Of a stretch of 64,000 nt of DNA, positions 23,351-36,814 are shown piece by piece (positions within the stretch are counted from its first letter, which is position 1; every line of letters begins with the position of its first letter). This stretch comes from Dimorphilus gyrociliatus. Lineage: Eukaryota; Annelida; Polychaeta; Dinophilidae. The DNA lies in the NCBI GenBank assembly GCA_904063045.1, contig CAJFCJ010000003.1, positions 2,962,504-3,026,503 of the forward strand. The letters run 5' to 3'. The notes under the pieces are model-generated. The model searched no databases, was not told the DNA's origin, and saw only the letters and a program-made list of their open reading frames with translations. Both the position numbers and the translations under genes were made by a program.

Positions 23351-25054
23351 TATACATATATCTTATTTGCCATCTTTATTTTCCTGTGGAGTACGAAAAC
23401 ACACTGGAAAATTTTGTTTGGCCAAGGATGTAATCTGGTCCAAGACATCTTTTAGCATGATTTATTTATATCATAAGAGAGAAATACTGCTCTTTCTCGC
23501 TCCCATTACAACTGAAAAGAGTCTATTTTCTTATGCAATAAATATTTCAGTATTTAGCAGAAAACATTTGAAATTGTCTGCAATACACTGCAAAACACAA
23601 TGAAGAGATTGACAGTTGGTGAAGAATATTACTACAATTATTTTTTAAGTATCTATATATTTATTAATACATATATACTGTATATTATACAGTATAAACA
23701 CACAAGCCTATTTCAAATTCTTATTGTTATCACACCGTTAGTATAATCTTTAAGAATTTAATATAATACAAATTACAAATTCTATTATATTTTGTAAATG
23801 TATATTTTCTACTGATGTCTCCAGACCTAGATAATTAGTATAATGGAAAGAATCAGTTCCTTGACATTTATGAATGTCTCTGCCTTGAGGATACGTAAAT
23901 ACTGATCTACCAAAAAAACAAGAGAGAAAATAAAAACATCTACCTTTATATATTCTATTAACAGGCAGGGATAATTTAAAGAAGAGAAAAGAGCGAAACA
24001 AAAGGTGGAATAAAGATAATTAAAACAAACAAAATAAAAAAGCACAATGCAAAAGACAAATACAAAAAAAAGCTTACTCTCAAGTAAAACAATAGGGAAA
24101 AAATTGTCAATATAAAATATAAAGTTCATACAGTGTTTTAAAGATAATATATATATAAATCATAAAAAATATAGAATAAATATTTAATAATTTTTTCATC
24201 TAAAACAGAATATGACAATAAATTCATAAAAGACCTCGAGGTTAGGAAAATTGCAAGAAAGGAAAGTAAATTTCTGTCATAAAATTGTCATTAGATGAGG
24301 ACAAGGAGGAGGAGAAGGAGACGAAGAAGAAAATAGGTAAAAGAAGGTGTGGGCGGTAGATATGAAAAAATAAGCATAAAAAATGGCAATCGGAAGCAAA
24401 TAAATATAAATTTATATGCAATATACTAATATATTTATAAACATACATATTGTATATATTCTTATGTTGTTCATTTATCCAGTATATATAAAACGAACAA
24501 CAAAAGGTTTTTTTATAATGCATAGATGCTACTTTTTCCAACAAATGTTAATCCTTATTAGTAGAGTTTAAAGTTTTAATAAAAATTCATGCCATTTTCG
24601 AAGTAATCTACAGATTGTAAAGAAAAGTCAAGTAACAAAATATATATGCATCTTTACCTTTATTATCTATTTATCGTATGTAAAATGTATTTTATGTAAA
24701 TATACAATACATATAATATATCTATAGACCTATATGATTATTCGATGCGTCCTGTATGTTTTCATATAGATAATAAACGCGTACATGTACTTAAAAAACA
24801 TATAGTCGTCTTAATAAAGTTATTATAGAGAATATAGATACGTGAATACAAGCGCTCTGTCAATCTCTTTAGCAACATGGCCCATGTTCAATATAAAGTA
24901 CTCTCATTAATTAGAAATCTTTCACCATGTTCTACATCCCTTCTAAAGAATTATTCTATATGTGGTCTAAAACTGCTGTCTCCTTCTAGTTCCATCTATC
25001 TATCTTTCTATCATTCTCTCTATCTCTTTTTCTATCCCTCCCCCTCCCTCTTTT

Positions 25055-25090
25055 TCTCTCTCTCTCTCTCCCTCCCTCCCTCCCTCCCTT

Positions 25091-25147
<57 letters not shown>
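25055..25147. repeat. (CT)n and (CCCT)n polypyrimidine tract
   Basis: CT repeats, interrupted by CCCT units, run for about 90 bp. A long open frame of Ser and Leu across it is a by-product of the repeat. Such mirror-symmetric purine/pyrimidine tracts can form triplexes; that is known behaviour and not shown here. Confidence 0.9.
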
Positions 25148-25153
<6 letters not shown>

Positions 25154-25695
25154 GTATATATATTTTCTCGCTTTATCTGTCCTTCTACATCTCTCTACTA
25201 CTTCTCTATTTCCTTAATTATATTTAATCCATTATACAATCTAGCATAATATCTTGAGGGTAGAGTTGAAAAACTTTTGAAGGTTCTTATATTTGAGAAT
25301 ATGTAAATAACAATAATGCCCATTTTGAAGGGCATGGAAAAAGAAATCTCTTAGAAAATCCTTAATTCAAACATCCGGAAAGTCTACGTTAAAATTGTAC
25401 TCGTCTTATTCTACTTAACCGGAAAGAAATAATGGAGCAGGATGGACTTGTTTGATTAGGAAAAACGACCGCTCCCTACTTTTACACCTTCTTCACACTA
25501 TATAGAGCCTAGTGCGTTTTCGATAAAGCATTATGCGATTCACTGAAACTAACTAGAGTAGATAGGGCCTAATTGCCCTCAATATTTTTTCCTAATTGCC
25601 CTTATATCTCGACTTAGAAACAATAATTGGGTGGTTCTCTACTCTCTCTGATATTCTATAGATAGTATATGGATTTGGAATAATACCCGGTCTTG

Positions 25696-25738
<43 letters not shown>

Positions 25739-27339
25739 TCTATATAACAGTTTAATAGCATAGACTATAAATATACAATTAATAATAACTAAATGAATGT
25801 AAATATAGGTTTCAATGACAAATATAATTTGACAATATAAAAGTAACATTTTAATATTAATTCAACTATATCGTGGTTAATATAAATGTATACTTATGAA
25901 AACGGCAAGTATTCACTATTAAATTCTTCAAGTAAATTTTAAAGAAAGAAAATTTTAAAGAAAGAAACGAAATATCTTTATTTTATTATTAATTAGGTTA
26001 AGGAGGATAGTCCTTGCTTATATTAAACAATACCGTTTAATTTTTGAATAGGGTATCATCGAATAACCTCTTATCAATAGATGGTATTATGGATTTATCT
26101 TCTCTCTTTCTTCTCCTATTTTTTCCCTTTTCTTCCATCTGTATTTGGACAACTTCTCTAACCTCTTTTATTCAATAGAATAGGAATTACGAAACTGTCT
26201 GACATCGTAAACTTTTTTCAGTATGTAAATGTCTAAAAATTTTTTAATGGAATACAAGTCTTGGGAATAACGAAGCCTTTCAACGACTATGATATTAAAT
26301 TTTCCTGAAGAAAATCTATGAAATTTTATTCGTCAGGAAGTTTCTTTTAATAAAAAAGAACAAATTTCTTTTCTCGTACGAAAAGCTAGTTTTAAAAAAC
26401 ATGAGTTACACATTTAGAGCTTTAGGGTAACCTCTTCATCAGAACAAATAAAGTTCCCATACCATCAGTTCCTTTTGTTACCCCTCGGGTATTTTTCTCC
26501 CTAAGCTTTTTGGTATGTCATAAAGCTAACAGGTCAGAAAATTTATTCCGTCCTTTCGAATCAACTATGGCTTAACCTATCTAGCTTATTTCATCTGGAG
26601 ATGAAACACCTAATGTCATCTTAATACGGATATCTATAGAGAAAGAGATATAGATCGGTTTTCCTATTACAATAATTCTTAAATTAGTCCTTAACTTTCA
26701 TTAGAGTATGTAATTCCTTTTTGAAATCCTTCCTTCCTTAACAATGTCTTTCCGATTCTTTATATTATTGCAATGGCTTTCGGCATTTTACACCTTTCCG
26801 ACAGTTCTTAGAGAAAATTTCCTGCTGCGCTGTTGACTTTCATCGCTCTTAGATTATACTCGACGAAATAATAAAGTTTTTGATCCGAAGATATATTCAT
26901 ATTTAATATATAACAATAATTATATATGCATTTTTAATTACAAAATTTGTCTATAGGAGAGATTAGTTCATTAAATTAGTCCCATTAATGCAAAATTGAT
27001 ATTTTAATAATATTTAATTAAACTCCAATGGAAATGTTAAAAATCTTTTGTTTAATTAGTTGTGTATATATTTTTTGAAATGTCAATTTTATCCTATACA
27101 TCCATAAAAAAACTACACCAACAAAATTAACTGATCTTTATATCAAAAATAGTAAACACAAAAACCGAAAAAAGATGCTAATATCCTTATAAACAGTATA
27201 TAAGGAATATTCTATATACAACGTTCTAATATACTGTAAATGCTTTGTATTTTAGTATTTTATAATAATAAAAATGAAATAATGATGTAAAATATGCAAA
27301 ACAATGCAAAAGAATATTATTAACTATTGTAAAATATAT

Positions 27340-27361
27340 AAATATATACATATATATACCG

Positions 27362-27419
<58 letters not shown>

Positions 27420-27422
27420 ATA
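27340..27422. repeat. Compound (TA)n array with TATACCGTATA interruption
   Basis: About 80 bp of TA repeats broken by ACCGTATA and ACATATA units. Confidence 0.85.
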
Positions 27423-28356
27423 TAAGGGACAGCCTTAATTAATCGACCGCGACAAATGCTTGCGTGTATGCAAATGGGGGAAAAATGGGGATTAAACGAG
27501 CCAGTTTTCGGTGTAAAATACTTTTTAAAATCAAACAGAACCTGAATTTCTATGGTCCTTTCAGTTTGGTCTTCTATATTCTAAAATATTGAATGAAAGT
27601 GAAATAAATAAATTATTTTTATCTTTTTTAAAAGATTGCGCAATGTTTAAGAAAAGGGGTTAAATGGATGGATTAAATTCATATATAAATATAATACCCT
27701 ATAAATGTATGTGTAATATAACCTTGGTATGAAATGCATACATTTTATATAAGAGTGAAACACCCTGGTTTGAAGCATTATAACTGTTTTGAATTACTCG
27801 CCAACGTCATTAAAATAAGACACCTGCACCTGATGTATAATTTCACTGCATACAGCTTGTTATATCACTTCCCTTACTTTTACACTATTATTTCTCCTGA
27901 AGAATAGAGTATTAACAAGAAAAGTAGCATATCAAAATTAACTAATTCGTAGAATCATGTAAACATTAAATGATAGCAAAAAACTAATATGACTGTGTTT
28001 GAAATTCAAATATCAACTCTATAGATGAATTTAAGAATGACATTTCATGCATTGTGCATGTTTCAAATGTTGATTTAAATATAAATGCTTTAGTATATAT
28101 AAATATACTATATATGTTGCTTGCCATTATTAAGCAATGTTCTTACCAGCTATATCATTAAAGGAAGCTCGATATCATAGCATAGATCTCTCAATGGCTA
28201 GGAAAACTGTTCACATACAGTGATATTAAAAAAAAAACATAATGTAAATAAATCAACATATAGGAAAGTGATCTTTATGGGGCTGCTGGTATGGCGAATA
28301 GATTTAAGGAGGCTAACAGTATTCTGAAAACGACATCTTTGATATCATACTTATAC

Positions 28357-28387
<31 letters not shown>

Positions 28388-31176
28388 TAGTTATATATAT
28401 ATATATATCTATTTTAAGTGAAAAAAATGGGCTAATATTACATTTTAACAAAATTAAAAAGTTTTGACATTCAATTGAAATTTTTAACTTAAATTTAACA
28501 ATAGATATATAATAATCTGGAAAACAAAACTCTTTTATAAAGGAAATGATTAAAACCATAGTCCTATAGCCGAAGCATTATGTATTTATATATACTGTAT
28601 ATATATACATATACATATAAAATTTATATATACAGTATATCATAAATTGTTTCTGTTTTGCAGCAAAACTCAAATATTTAACTATGAAAGTTAAATTTCT
28701 TGTATATACAGTATATATATATATATATATATTATATATTTTGCTATGAGGTAAATATGAATGATGAAAACTCTTTGAAACGCTTATCTTCTCAATGTCT
28801 TTCTTATTCTCTTATTGGTTATTTTTTTAATATTATAATTTAGAAAAAGATTATTAAAATTATTAAACTAACTTCAATAATATACATTTACAATGAAGCA
28901 ACTCTAGAGACTCAAAAATATAGACATTCTAGGCTAATTAGAAGCTGTAGAAACCTGGAAAAATATTTATATTTCGCGTGCTTTTATTGTTTATCGTAAT
29001 GGAGTTTGTTTTCAGGAAAGCGAATATTGATTAGCTGAAATGTTAAGACTATTTGCATATTGCCTTGCTTTCTCTTCTTTCCGCATAAATTCCTAATCAA
29101 AACAGAATATTTAAAAAAAAAGTAAAAGACTTAAGAATAGGCTGATAAATCATAAGAAATTTCTCTTCAGCAGGAAGTAACAGCCACCCACACGTTTAGC
29201 GCATATGCTCTACGTATACTTTTATGGTAGATTAATTGGAAGGTATTAAGTAATTTATATTTATATTTATCATATTATTTTTTGAGTTTTTTGATATACG
29301 ACAATTTTACTCCTTTATTTCAAAAGATATACTTAATAAACTTTATCTAATTAGTTTGTAATAGATAGTTAATTTACAGCTAACAGTTTACTTTTACGTG
29401 AAGCATAAATAGAAGAGAGAAAATATATATACTCCATGTGTTAGTAGTATCTAACCACTTACGAACTGTTCAGTCAATATCTGAACTACCAAGTTAACAC
29501 TTGAATATCGTAGATCATGCTGCGATCTATCCAGAAAATAGTTAAATGGTGTTACTTAATTATTTAAATTACTTAATATGAGAAAGAACTGTCTGAGGAA
29601 AGGCAACTGCAAAATATAATATAAACTAACTGCTTTTCTTAAATATATTTAAATAATAATGTAGAATTTGTTTTTGCTATTAAATATAGTAGAACTCAAT
29701 TTCATACATGTATTAGTCATTTATTGCAGTGGCCTAGGTAACGGGCTGCCTCCCAAACAGTTTACAAATAGCTAAATTTCACTTGGCGGTATTAATATAT
29801 ATATATAAAAAGCATAAATGTGTAAAATCTGTTCGTTGCAATAAACTAATCGTTAATAGGAAAATAAAAGGTAAAACTCGAGCACTTTTTTCCTTTTCAA
29901 AGAAAAACGACCAGGAAAAGTCTAAAATCTTTTGACTATACGTGATTTTGTACGGAAGAGAGCAGACTAAGGTTAACACGTCATTAAACTAGTAGAACTC
30001 CACTAGCTCATGTCACTTTCACGTTTTTTTTTTAACTGGAATTGGTCAATTTCCTTGGACCTTATTCCCTTATTAAGTTACAGCAGAGACTCAATAAAGG
30101 AACCTGTTCAAAGGCAATCAAATAAGAAAGAGAAGAAGTTTTTTTTAAAGAACTATTTAACTCTTTTAAATATAGATATTGAGGAAAACACTGGCTAAAT
30201 ACAGTAAATTTCGTCGAAATGCTCAGACGTGCACGGAATTAGCCTTAAATTAACCTTTAGATGATTGTATTTCATTATTTCTACTGTTTTCTATTCTAAA
30301 AATACAGAGAATGTAAGGAAATGGCCATAGTTTGATATATAGAATTTAAAAAATATTACTCAAGTGAAAGGAAAGAGGGCGCAACTTTATTTCGATTCAG
30401 AATAATATTCGAAGCCGAAATCTATCTGTACACATATATAAAGAATTATTTTGTACCATTTATTTAAACTCTCCTCAAACATCTAAATAATGTTAAACAG
30501 TATATACATATGCTTTATATACTATAATTAATTGCAATAAAATACCCTGCAAAGGTAATGAAACTTTGCAGAATTATTTGTTTATTAAAACCAGTTAACC
30601 AAGATTCTGTTTCTTAGAAGTACCTATAATAATATAACGGATGATAAAAATACAATTCGAATTATGTTGATGATGTAAAAATAGAGGCATGTAATTAGAG
30701 ATTGTCTATACAATAATATTTATTATTATAAATATAGTATATTGCTGAAAATCTGGAACGAGAACCAATTTTTAACTGTTTATTAAGGGAAATAATATGA
30801 TATGATGAGATACGATATTTTTAATATGGTGCGGTGAGTAAGGAGCTTAAAAATAGATACAATTTAATAATATAATTTGATTCTTTTTTATTGAAAGCGT
30901 AAAAAAATATATGTTTCAGAAATATACCACAAGCACTGCAAACACGATCCAATTGGTAAGTTTGGTATAAAAGAAAGGCCTAGAATACACTATATTATAT
31001 AAAATATGGACAAGTAAGAAAGATGATAATAAAAACAAAATATTCAGCTTTATTTTTCAACCTTCAGAAAATATTTTATAAAGACATTTGAATAGAATAG
31101 AGCCGTTAACTGAGTCCGATATCCTTCTTGGATGTCCAAAAATGAGTTTACTTTATTGAAAGAATCTATTTTCATA

Positions 31177-31224
<48 letters not shown>

Positions 31225-33543
31225 CTACATACATGTATATGTAGATATATAGTTGTATCTTACATACAGTTCATGTATAACGTCGGCGTTTTATATTTGT
31301 ATTTGAATAGAATTCAAAAATACCGTTAATCCAAGACTTCATGTATTATTTTGGTACTGCATAGTTGGCATATATTTTATTCTAAGAAATATAATATTTC
31401 CTAAAGCTTACTACTCTATATCAAAAGAGATAAAAAATATATTACCAAGAACGAACTAAACTCACATTGAAGGAATAAATACTAATATAAAATATAGGCA
31501 AAACACGAAACCAGATGAGGTTAAGAAATGAAGGTAAGAATAATTCTTTTTCAAAAAAAAATTGGTGTTTTGTTATTTATAGCGATTGTGGATTTTATCG
31601 CCTCAGAAGGCTTGATACGGTTCATTAATAGGGTATCATACGCATAGCAACATTGCTCTTGTGGGCGTTGGAGTTGTTTGTAAAAAAAGAAAATAATAAA
31701 AATAATATAAAAACAAAATAAAAAAGAGAAAGAAAGAAGGGAAAAAATAAGAGAAAGAGAAAAAAGGGAGAAATTTGATTCTTGTTTTTTGTAATATAAA
31801 AATTATATTGATTTTTTTTATCAAAAAATGCAAGGATATTCTTAAATTCAATCATGTATAAATCACTATTTCTCTTTGCTTACTTTATTTTTAAACCTAT
31901 CGAATAATAATTACAAACTAGCGTGACTTTACAAAAAAAAGAGTGCAGAGAGGGAGGAGGGGGAGGAGAGGAAAAGAGCAAGAGGGATAGGGAAAAACGT
32001 AAAATAGGGGAATTTTTATTATAAAAATAAAAAAATACTTCTATAACCAATTGAATAAAGAGGAATTTTTAAATTTAGATTAATTTCCTGTCTGTTTATT
32101 TCACTTCTTTTGTTCGAATGGCTAATTAACCTTTAACCTTTATCATTAAATTCTTTTTTAAAAATGATCTCATTCTTTATCATCATTATCTCCTCCATGA
32201 TTTTTTTCACTTTTAAAGAGTACAGGAAAAGGGAGAATGATAGAAGCAAAAACAGCTAGATAGAAAAGACGGAGGAATAGGAAAATTTAAAATATTGCAA
32301 AATTATTTATTATGGACAAGGGAGATTTTTGCTCTTAGAGTGAAAATAACATTAAACCCTAAAGTGTCGTAGCTTTAATTTGTACGTGCTTTAATTCTTT
32401 TTCATATAGGCACAAGGTTAAATATAGTATAAAATAACAAAACTATGTAACTCAACCTTTTCTTTACACCCGTGAAGGATAAGTTTAATCCCAGTTGAGT
32501 ATTCCTTGATTCTTTTAGATTTTCCTGAGGTTTTTTGAGACTTTAAATAATTATTTTACAATTCTCGTTTGCAAAGATTTTTTTTAAATACTGTATTAAT
32601 TATGTTATTTCTTTGCAGTGTGTTACTAAATATAGACTATATTTTGACTCATGTAACACTATTCAAATATTGACTCTTGTGAGGATTTGGATGAAAAAGT
32701 ATAAACAATTATACTTTGAAAAAATAAATAGCTAATGAGAATAAGAGGACGATATTATGAGAAGGGTTTCGACTTCTAAGTAAGATAGAGAAAGTGAGAA
32801 AAAGTAGAAATAGAGAGGTAAGTCCGGAAAAGCAATAGGAAAAAAGTTAGCAAGAAATATTGAAATATAGAAGATAAATAGAGGGTGACTGGGAGAGAGA
32901 GAGAGAGAGAGAGAAAGCGAGAAAGAGAACTGATAAATAGGGGGCGAAAAGAACAAGCAAGCTACACGCATATATATATATATATATATATGTATATTGA
33001 GTTTACTATAAAATATTACTATTTGATTTGCATATTGATAAAATTGAATAAATTAATTAATTGAGAGAAGACGAGAGATGGTTAATAATATCAACTTCAA
33101 TTTTAAGTCTATTTGATTTGAAGAACTTGTAGTACCAATTAAGGCCATTTAATGAAATTCCCCTTTAGCAATTGTCAATGTTGCCAAATAATAAAAATGT
33201 ACAATAGCATTTGTCTACCAATATAATACATGTGCGTTTTTCGTGAAATTTTCCATTCTCTTTCGCTGTTTGAAGAGTAATGAAGCTCAACGCCAACGCT
33301 TAATGCTTTTTCCTTAATTACGCTTGCTTGCCTTTATTCGAAATTTGCACTGTAAATAGACCGGATTACCTCAGCAATTTTTCGGGCAACGCCATCTATT
33401 TTGTTACCCCCCCTTCTTTCCCCCCTCCATTTCTGTCTCATGTCACCTCTCTATCTATCCTCTGTCTTTGTGTCTGTCTCTCACTGTATCTCTCTTTATC
33501 TCTGTCTAATCCTATTTTGCTTATTTCAAAAAAAAATTAAAAA

Positions 33544-33641
33544 AAAAGACATTGAAAGACTTTACAGCCTTTTTAGAAATTATGACATTTTAGAAGAAAA
33601 CGTGCCTCCACGACGCCGAATTGTCACGCAAACTATTCCAG
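33544..33641 (+). CDS. Possible isolated internal exon, unassigned
   Basis: A frame reading DIERLYSLFRNYDILEENVP then PRRRIVTQTIP ends at a strong donor (CCAG|GTAAGC at 33641/33642). Composition is mixed and charged, unlike the pyrimidine-rich sequence before it. The acceptor is weak: an A-rich stretch ending AAAAAAAG, or TTTACAG at 33561-33567. No partner exon is found on this strand, so this may be an orphan, part of a short-exon gene I cannot assemble, or chance. Confidence 0.22.
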
Positions 33642-33659
33642 GTAAGCCTTGTTTGTAAA

Positions 33660-36000
33660 CGAAATTATTATACCGGAAAGAAAAAAGTAGACTACTAGCG
33701 ACCTCTTACTTATCTAAACTATACTAAAGCGAAGAATGCACGGAAACCTATTTTTAAGGGTATAAGTATTATTTCAAAGAAAACTTTACCATTGAAATCA
33801 AGACAGAATAACCTATATTTATTATTTAATTAAAAAACCTATTTGAGGGGATAAAGGAAAATGGGTCAGTAATTCTCTCAAGTTCCTTAGTGGAGGATCA
33901 TGAATAAAAAGAGGAGGGAAAAACTTGCAATACTTGAAATAAAAGAAAAGGAAAGTGTAATTAAAATTCATTAAAAATATCCTTAAGATAATCCTTTGCA
34001 TTGAAAAGCAAATAAGGCTTTTTCAGTAATCTTTAATAAGTATAACTTTGAATTGAAATTGAATGAAAGTGAATTTTTCAAGTATGAAAAATAATTATCT
34101 TCTCTAATTAATAGGTCATCTATATTAAATAAACAATTAATTAAACTTGAAAAAGTAATACATATATGTTGCGTTAGTTTTCTCTTTCTCCCTTTCTCTC
34201 TTTCTCTCTTTCTTTTTCCTTTCTTTCCTTCGTTCCTTCATTCATTCATTCATTCAATTATATTATTTTTCTTGTATATTATGAGAGTAAAATTGTACTT
34301 TTCAGTTTAATAAACCCTTATATACGAAAAGGGAATACTATGCTAATATTTTCATACCGTAATCGTCAAAATATTTTGAAATATTAATGAGTATATTATC
34401 AATGTAATTTTTTATAACGACTTAACTATTAATTAATTAAATATAGTAAATATATGAATTTATATTCATTCATCTGTCTATATTTACAGGATATGAGTGT
34501 AGACAATTTCGTGAAATTTGACCTTAAGAAATCAATATTTCCAATTGGAAAAAAAATCTTTTGCATTAGTTTTTTGTCAATTTCAATTTTAAAACTGTAA
34601 ACTTTGGCGTTTCTCTCTTTCATTAATAATTTTTCATATTCAACTGAAACCTAAAAGATAAAAAGGCTGACGAGAGAAATTATTAAAACGTGAGCTGTCT
34701 ACCTAATATGGATTATTCCGAGTAGGTTCCTCACGAAATTGTCTCTTCTAATTATTCGTTCCCTTACAGAATCATTTGAAATAGACAATTACCACAAAAA
34801 TATTTCGTTTCCTCAATTAAAATTCTTGAAAACCTTTATCAGAAATCTCATAAAAAATTTAGCCTAATTTGCCTCTAAGAAGAATATCATACGTTCTCAC
34901 TGGCCCTAATTATCATCCACTTAATTGTTTTCATAATATGAAAGACGAGATTCTCAGTACTTGAGAAAAAATCTGCTTGTAAAAGAAAATAATCTGTTAA
35001 AATTCTCTTGTACGTGGTGAACAGATATTAATTAAGCCTATGGAGGTTTATTAATCTTTGATGTTATAATACTAGATGTTAGTAATGAGATAGCAGTTTC
35101 CCCTGTCTTTGTTACCTATTTTCTTTCAGTTTTCCTTACTATGCAAGCTGATTGTATGAATAAAATCGAAATTTCTATCAGAGAAATGTTTACTTTCTTT
35201 ATATAAAGACAGGTATCGCCATCTACGTTTGAAAAAAGCCAAATTGTTATGACCAACAGCAAGAGAGTATTTATCGTCTGCATAAAAAATCGAAAAGGCC
35301 CAATTTTTACGCTTCAATTTCCATAGGATTTTTCCTCTTTAGAGTCGAATAAAATAATTTCAAACCATATTTTCCTTTTTTACATCAAACGTACGTTTAA
35401 TATTGATTTCTTTTAAGAGGTGATAGATATATTATCGGAAAGATAAAACTTGCTTAATAATATCTTGGTTGTGTTATAAGTATGATTAATGTCATTATTA
35501 TTTGAGCGCAATCGCCTCTAAATGATTGGCAGTTAATAAAATTTTATGGAATGGTTTTGATTTATGAAATGTGTAAAATGAAAAAGAGAATGGAAAAATA
35601 AATAAAACGTTAGGCGATTCCTCTCAATCATCTTCACTTATACGTTGTATGATGTGCAATTTCCTTCCTATTTGTAACTATTGCATATCGGTTGTTAATA
35701 CGTAAAGAAACTAGGGAGCATACAAAAAAGAATTTGATCGATTCTACTTATAACCATCGGTTAGTGGAACCTAGAAGTTGCCGCTTCTGTAATCTCCCTT
35801 TTCTCAAGTGCCCCCCTGATATATTCCCATGTAGAAAGGGATCTTTTACAAAGAGCAAAAAGCTAAAAAGCCTCCTTGTTCCTATACAACGCCATCTACC
35901 TTAGCCCTTGAGCGAGCAGTTACCAAAATTAAGCGCAACATCTAAGGGGAGGAAAAAGGAGAAAATTTTTCAAAAGTCGTCTGATTTTGGCAATGACAGA
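33660..36000. other. Intergenic, AT-rich with pyrimidine repeats
   Basis: No clear gene. There is a TTTCTC / ATTC pyrimidine repeat at about 34180-34258. Minus-strand AGATGGCG motifs lie at 35217-35224 and 35890-35897. Frames at 35126-35317 (minus) and 35692-35904 (plus) lack recognisable domains. Confidence 0.4.
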
Positions 36001-36039
36001 ATGAAGAAAATCCGTTCTCACTAAGATAGGGAGGTGACA

Positions 36040-36345
36040 AATTTAGAGCGGACGCTATCAATTATGTAGCGAATCAGGCGTCGATACAACGCCTCGTCTA
36101 CCGTCCGAATATTTACACTCTGGCACCACCGACAAACAGTCCGCCACGTGATAAGGATCGAATCTCAATATTTATAGGCTAACTGTTAGTTGAGTTTATA
36201 ATATGAGGAAAATCGACATTGTACAGAGAAACTGTTTTTTCAGCATGCAGTGACAAACGGTCTGCAAGAAGAGTATTATCGAATCAACGACCGCAAACAG
36301 CTGCGCCTCCTTTGCGGTGTGAGAGATTGTCCTGGACGATTTAAT
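36040..36345. promoter_or_regulatory. GC-richer regulatory-looking module beyond the 3' end of the 5-HT1-like receptor
   Basis: This stretch has no open frame but dense motifs. ACCGCAAA (36290-36297) and its exact reverse complement TTTGCGGT (36311-36318) flank a CAGCTG E-box; ACCGCA is a RUNX-type core. GACAAACAGTCCGC (36131-36144) and GACAAACGGTCTGC (36252-36265) are a 14-mer repeated with two differences. A CACGTG E-box is at about 36146 and a minus-strand TATAAATA at about 36171. Motif density and composition suggest an enhancer or a promoter of an unseen transcript. Confidence 0.35.
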
Positions 36346-36814
36346 GTTAGCTAAAAATGTGTACAGGCTATTCCTTGAATTCTTTTTTGGGCAGCTGTTA
36401 AAAAAGTACTTGTTGCCGTTTGCATTATTTACCTAACGGATTGCTTGGAAACGATTTTGTGCGAGTTTATATATAGTCTAATGGAATTGCAATGGCAGTA
36501 ACTAATATTTTTTCAACGCTTTCTACCGTTTCAACGCCCTCTCTAGGGAATTTTTTCAGCCTATAACTGATAACTTTTTCTTTTATCTCCATATATAAAC
36601 ACGGAAACTAACTTTTTCTCTTTTTTTTTCCATAAAAAATATCATTTTTTCTGTATTTTTTTCGTTTGCAAAAATTGGCTTTGTTTCTTTAAACCTTAAT
36701 ATATTAAGATTTTTTTAATCCAATTTTCAGGTTTAGTTTCGTTTTTCTGTCTTTCATTAATAAAATACATTAACAATCTCATTTTTTTGTGAAAAAAATA
36801 AATCCACAGTTCTA

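Larger units (their letters stand above)
20861..33300. other. Gene desert, part 2: microsatellites, no clear gene
   Basis: About 12.4 kb without a supportable gene. (TA)n arrays recur at about 21905-21928, 22776-22802, 23299-23347, 25697-25736, 27364-27420, 28368-28407, 28709-28733, 31180-31213 and 32968-32990, and a (CT)n tract at about 25055-25147. GC-richer patches at 22278-22388, 26400-26860, 27430-27520 and 31570-31680 carry short open frames but no domain. One, at 26428-26574, reads FIRTNKVPIPSVPFVTPRVF and is unassigned. Confidence 0.45.

Noticed and set aside
24877-25227. 116-codon open frame
   Set aside because: It is mostly translated (CT)n repeat (Ser-Leu runs), so openness is trivial.
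26428-26574. Frame with FIRTNKVPIPSVPFVTPRVF
   Set aside because: Short and unassigned, without a start codon or clear acceptor.
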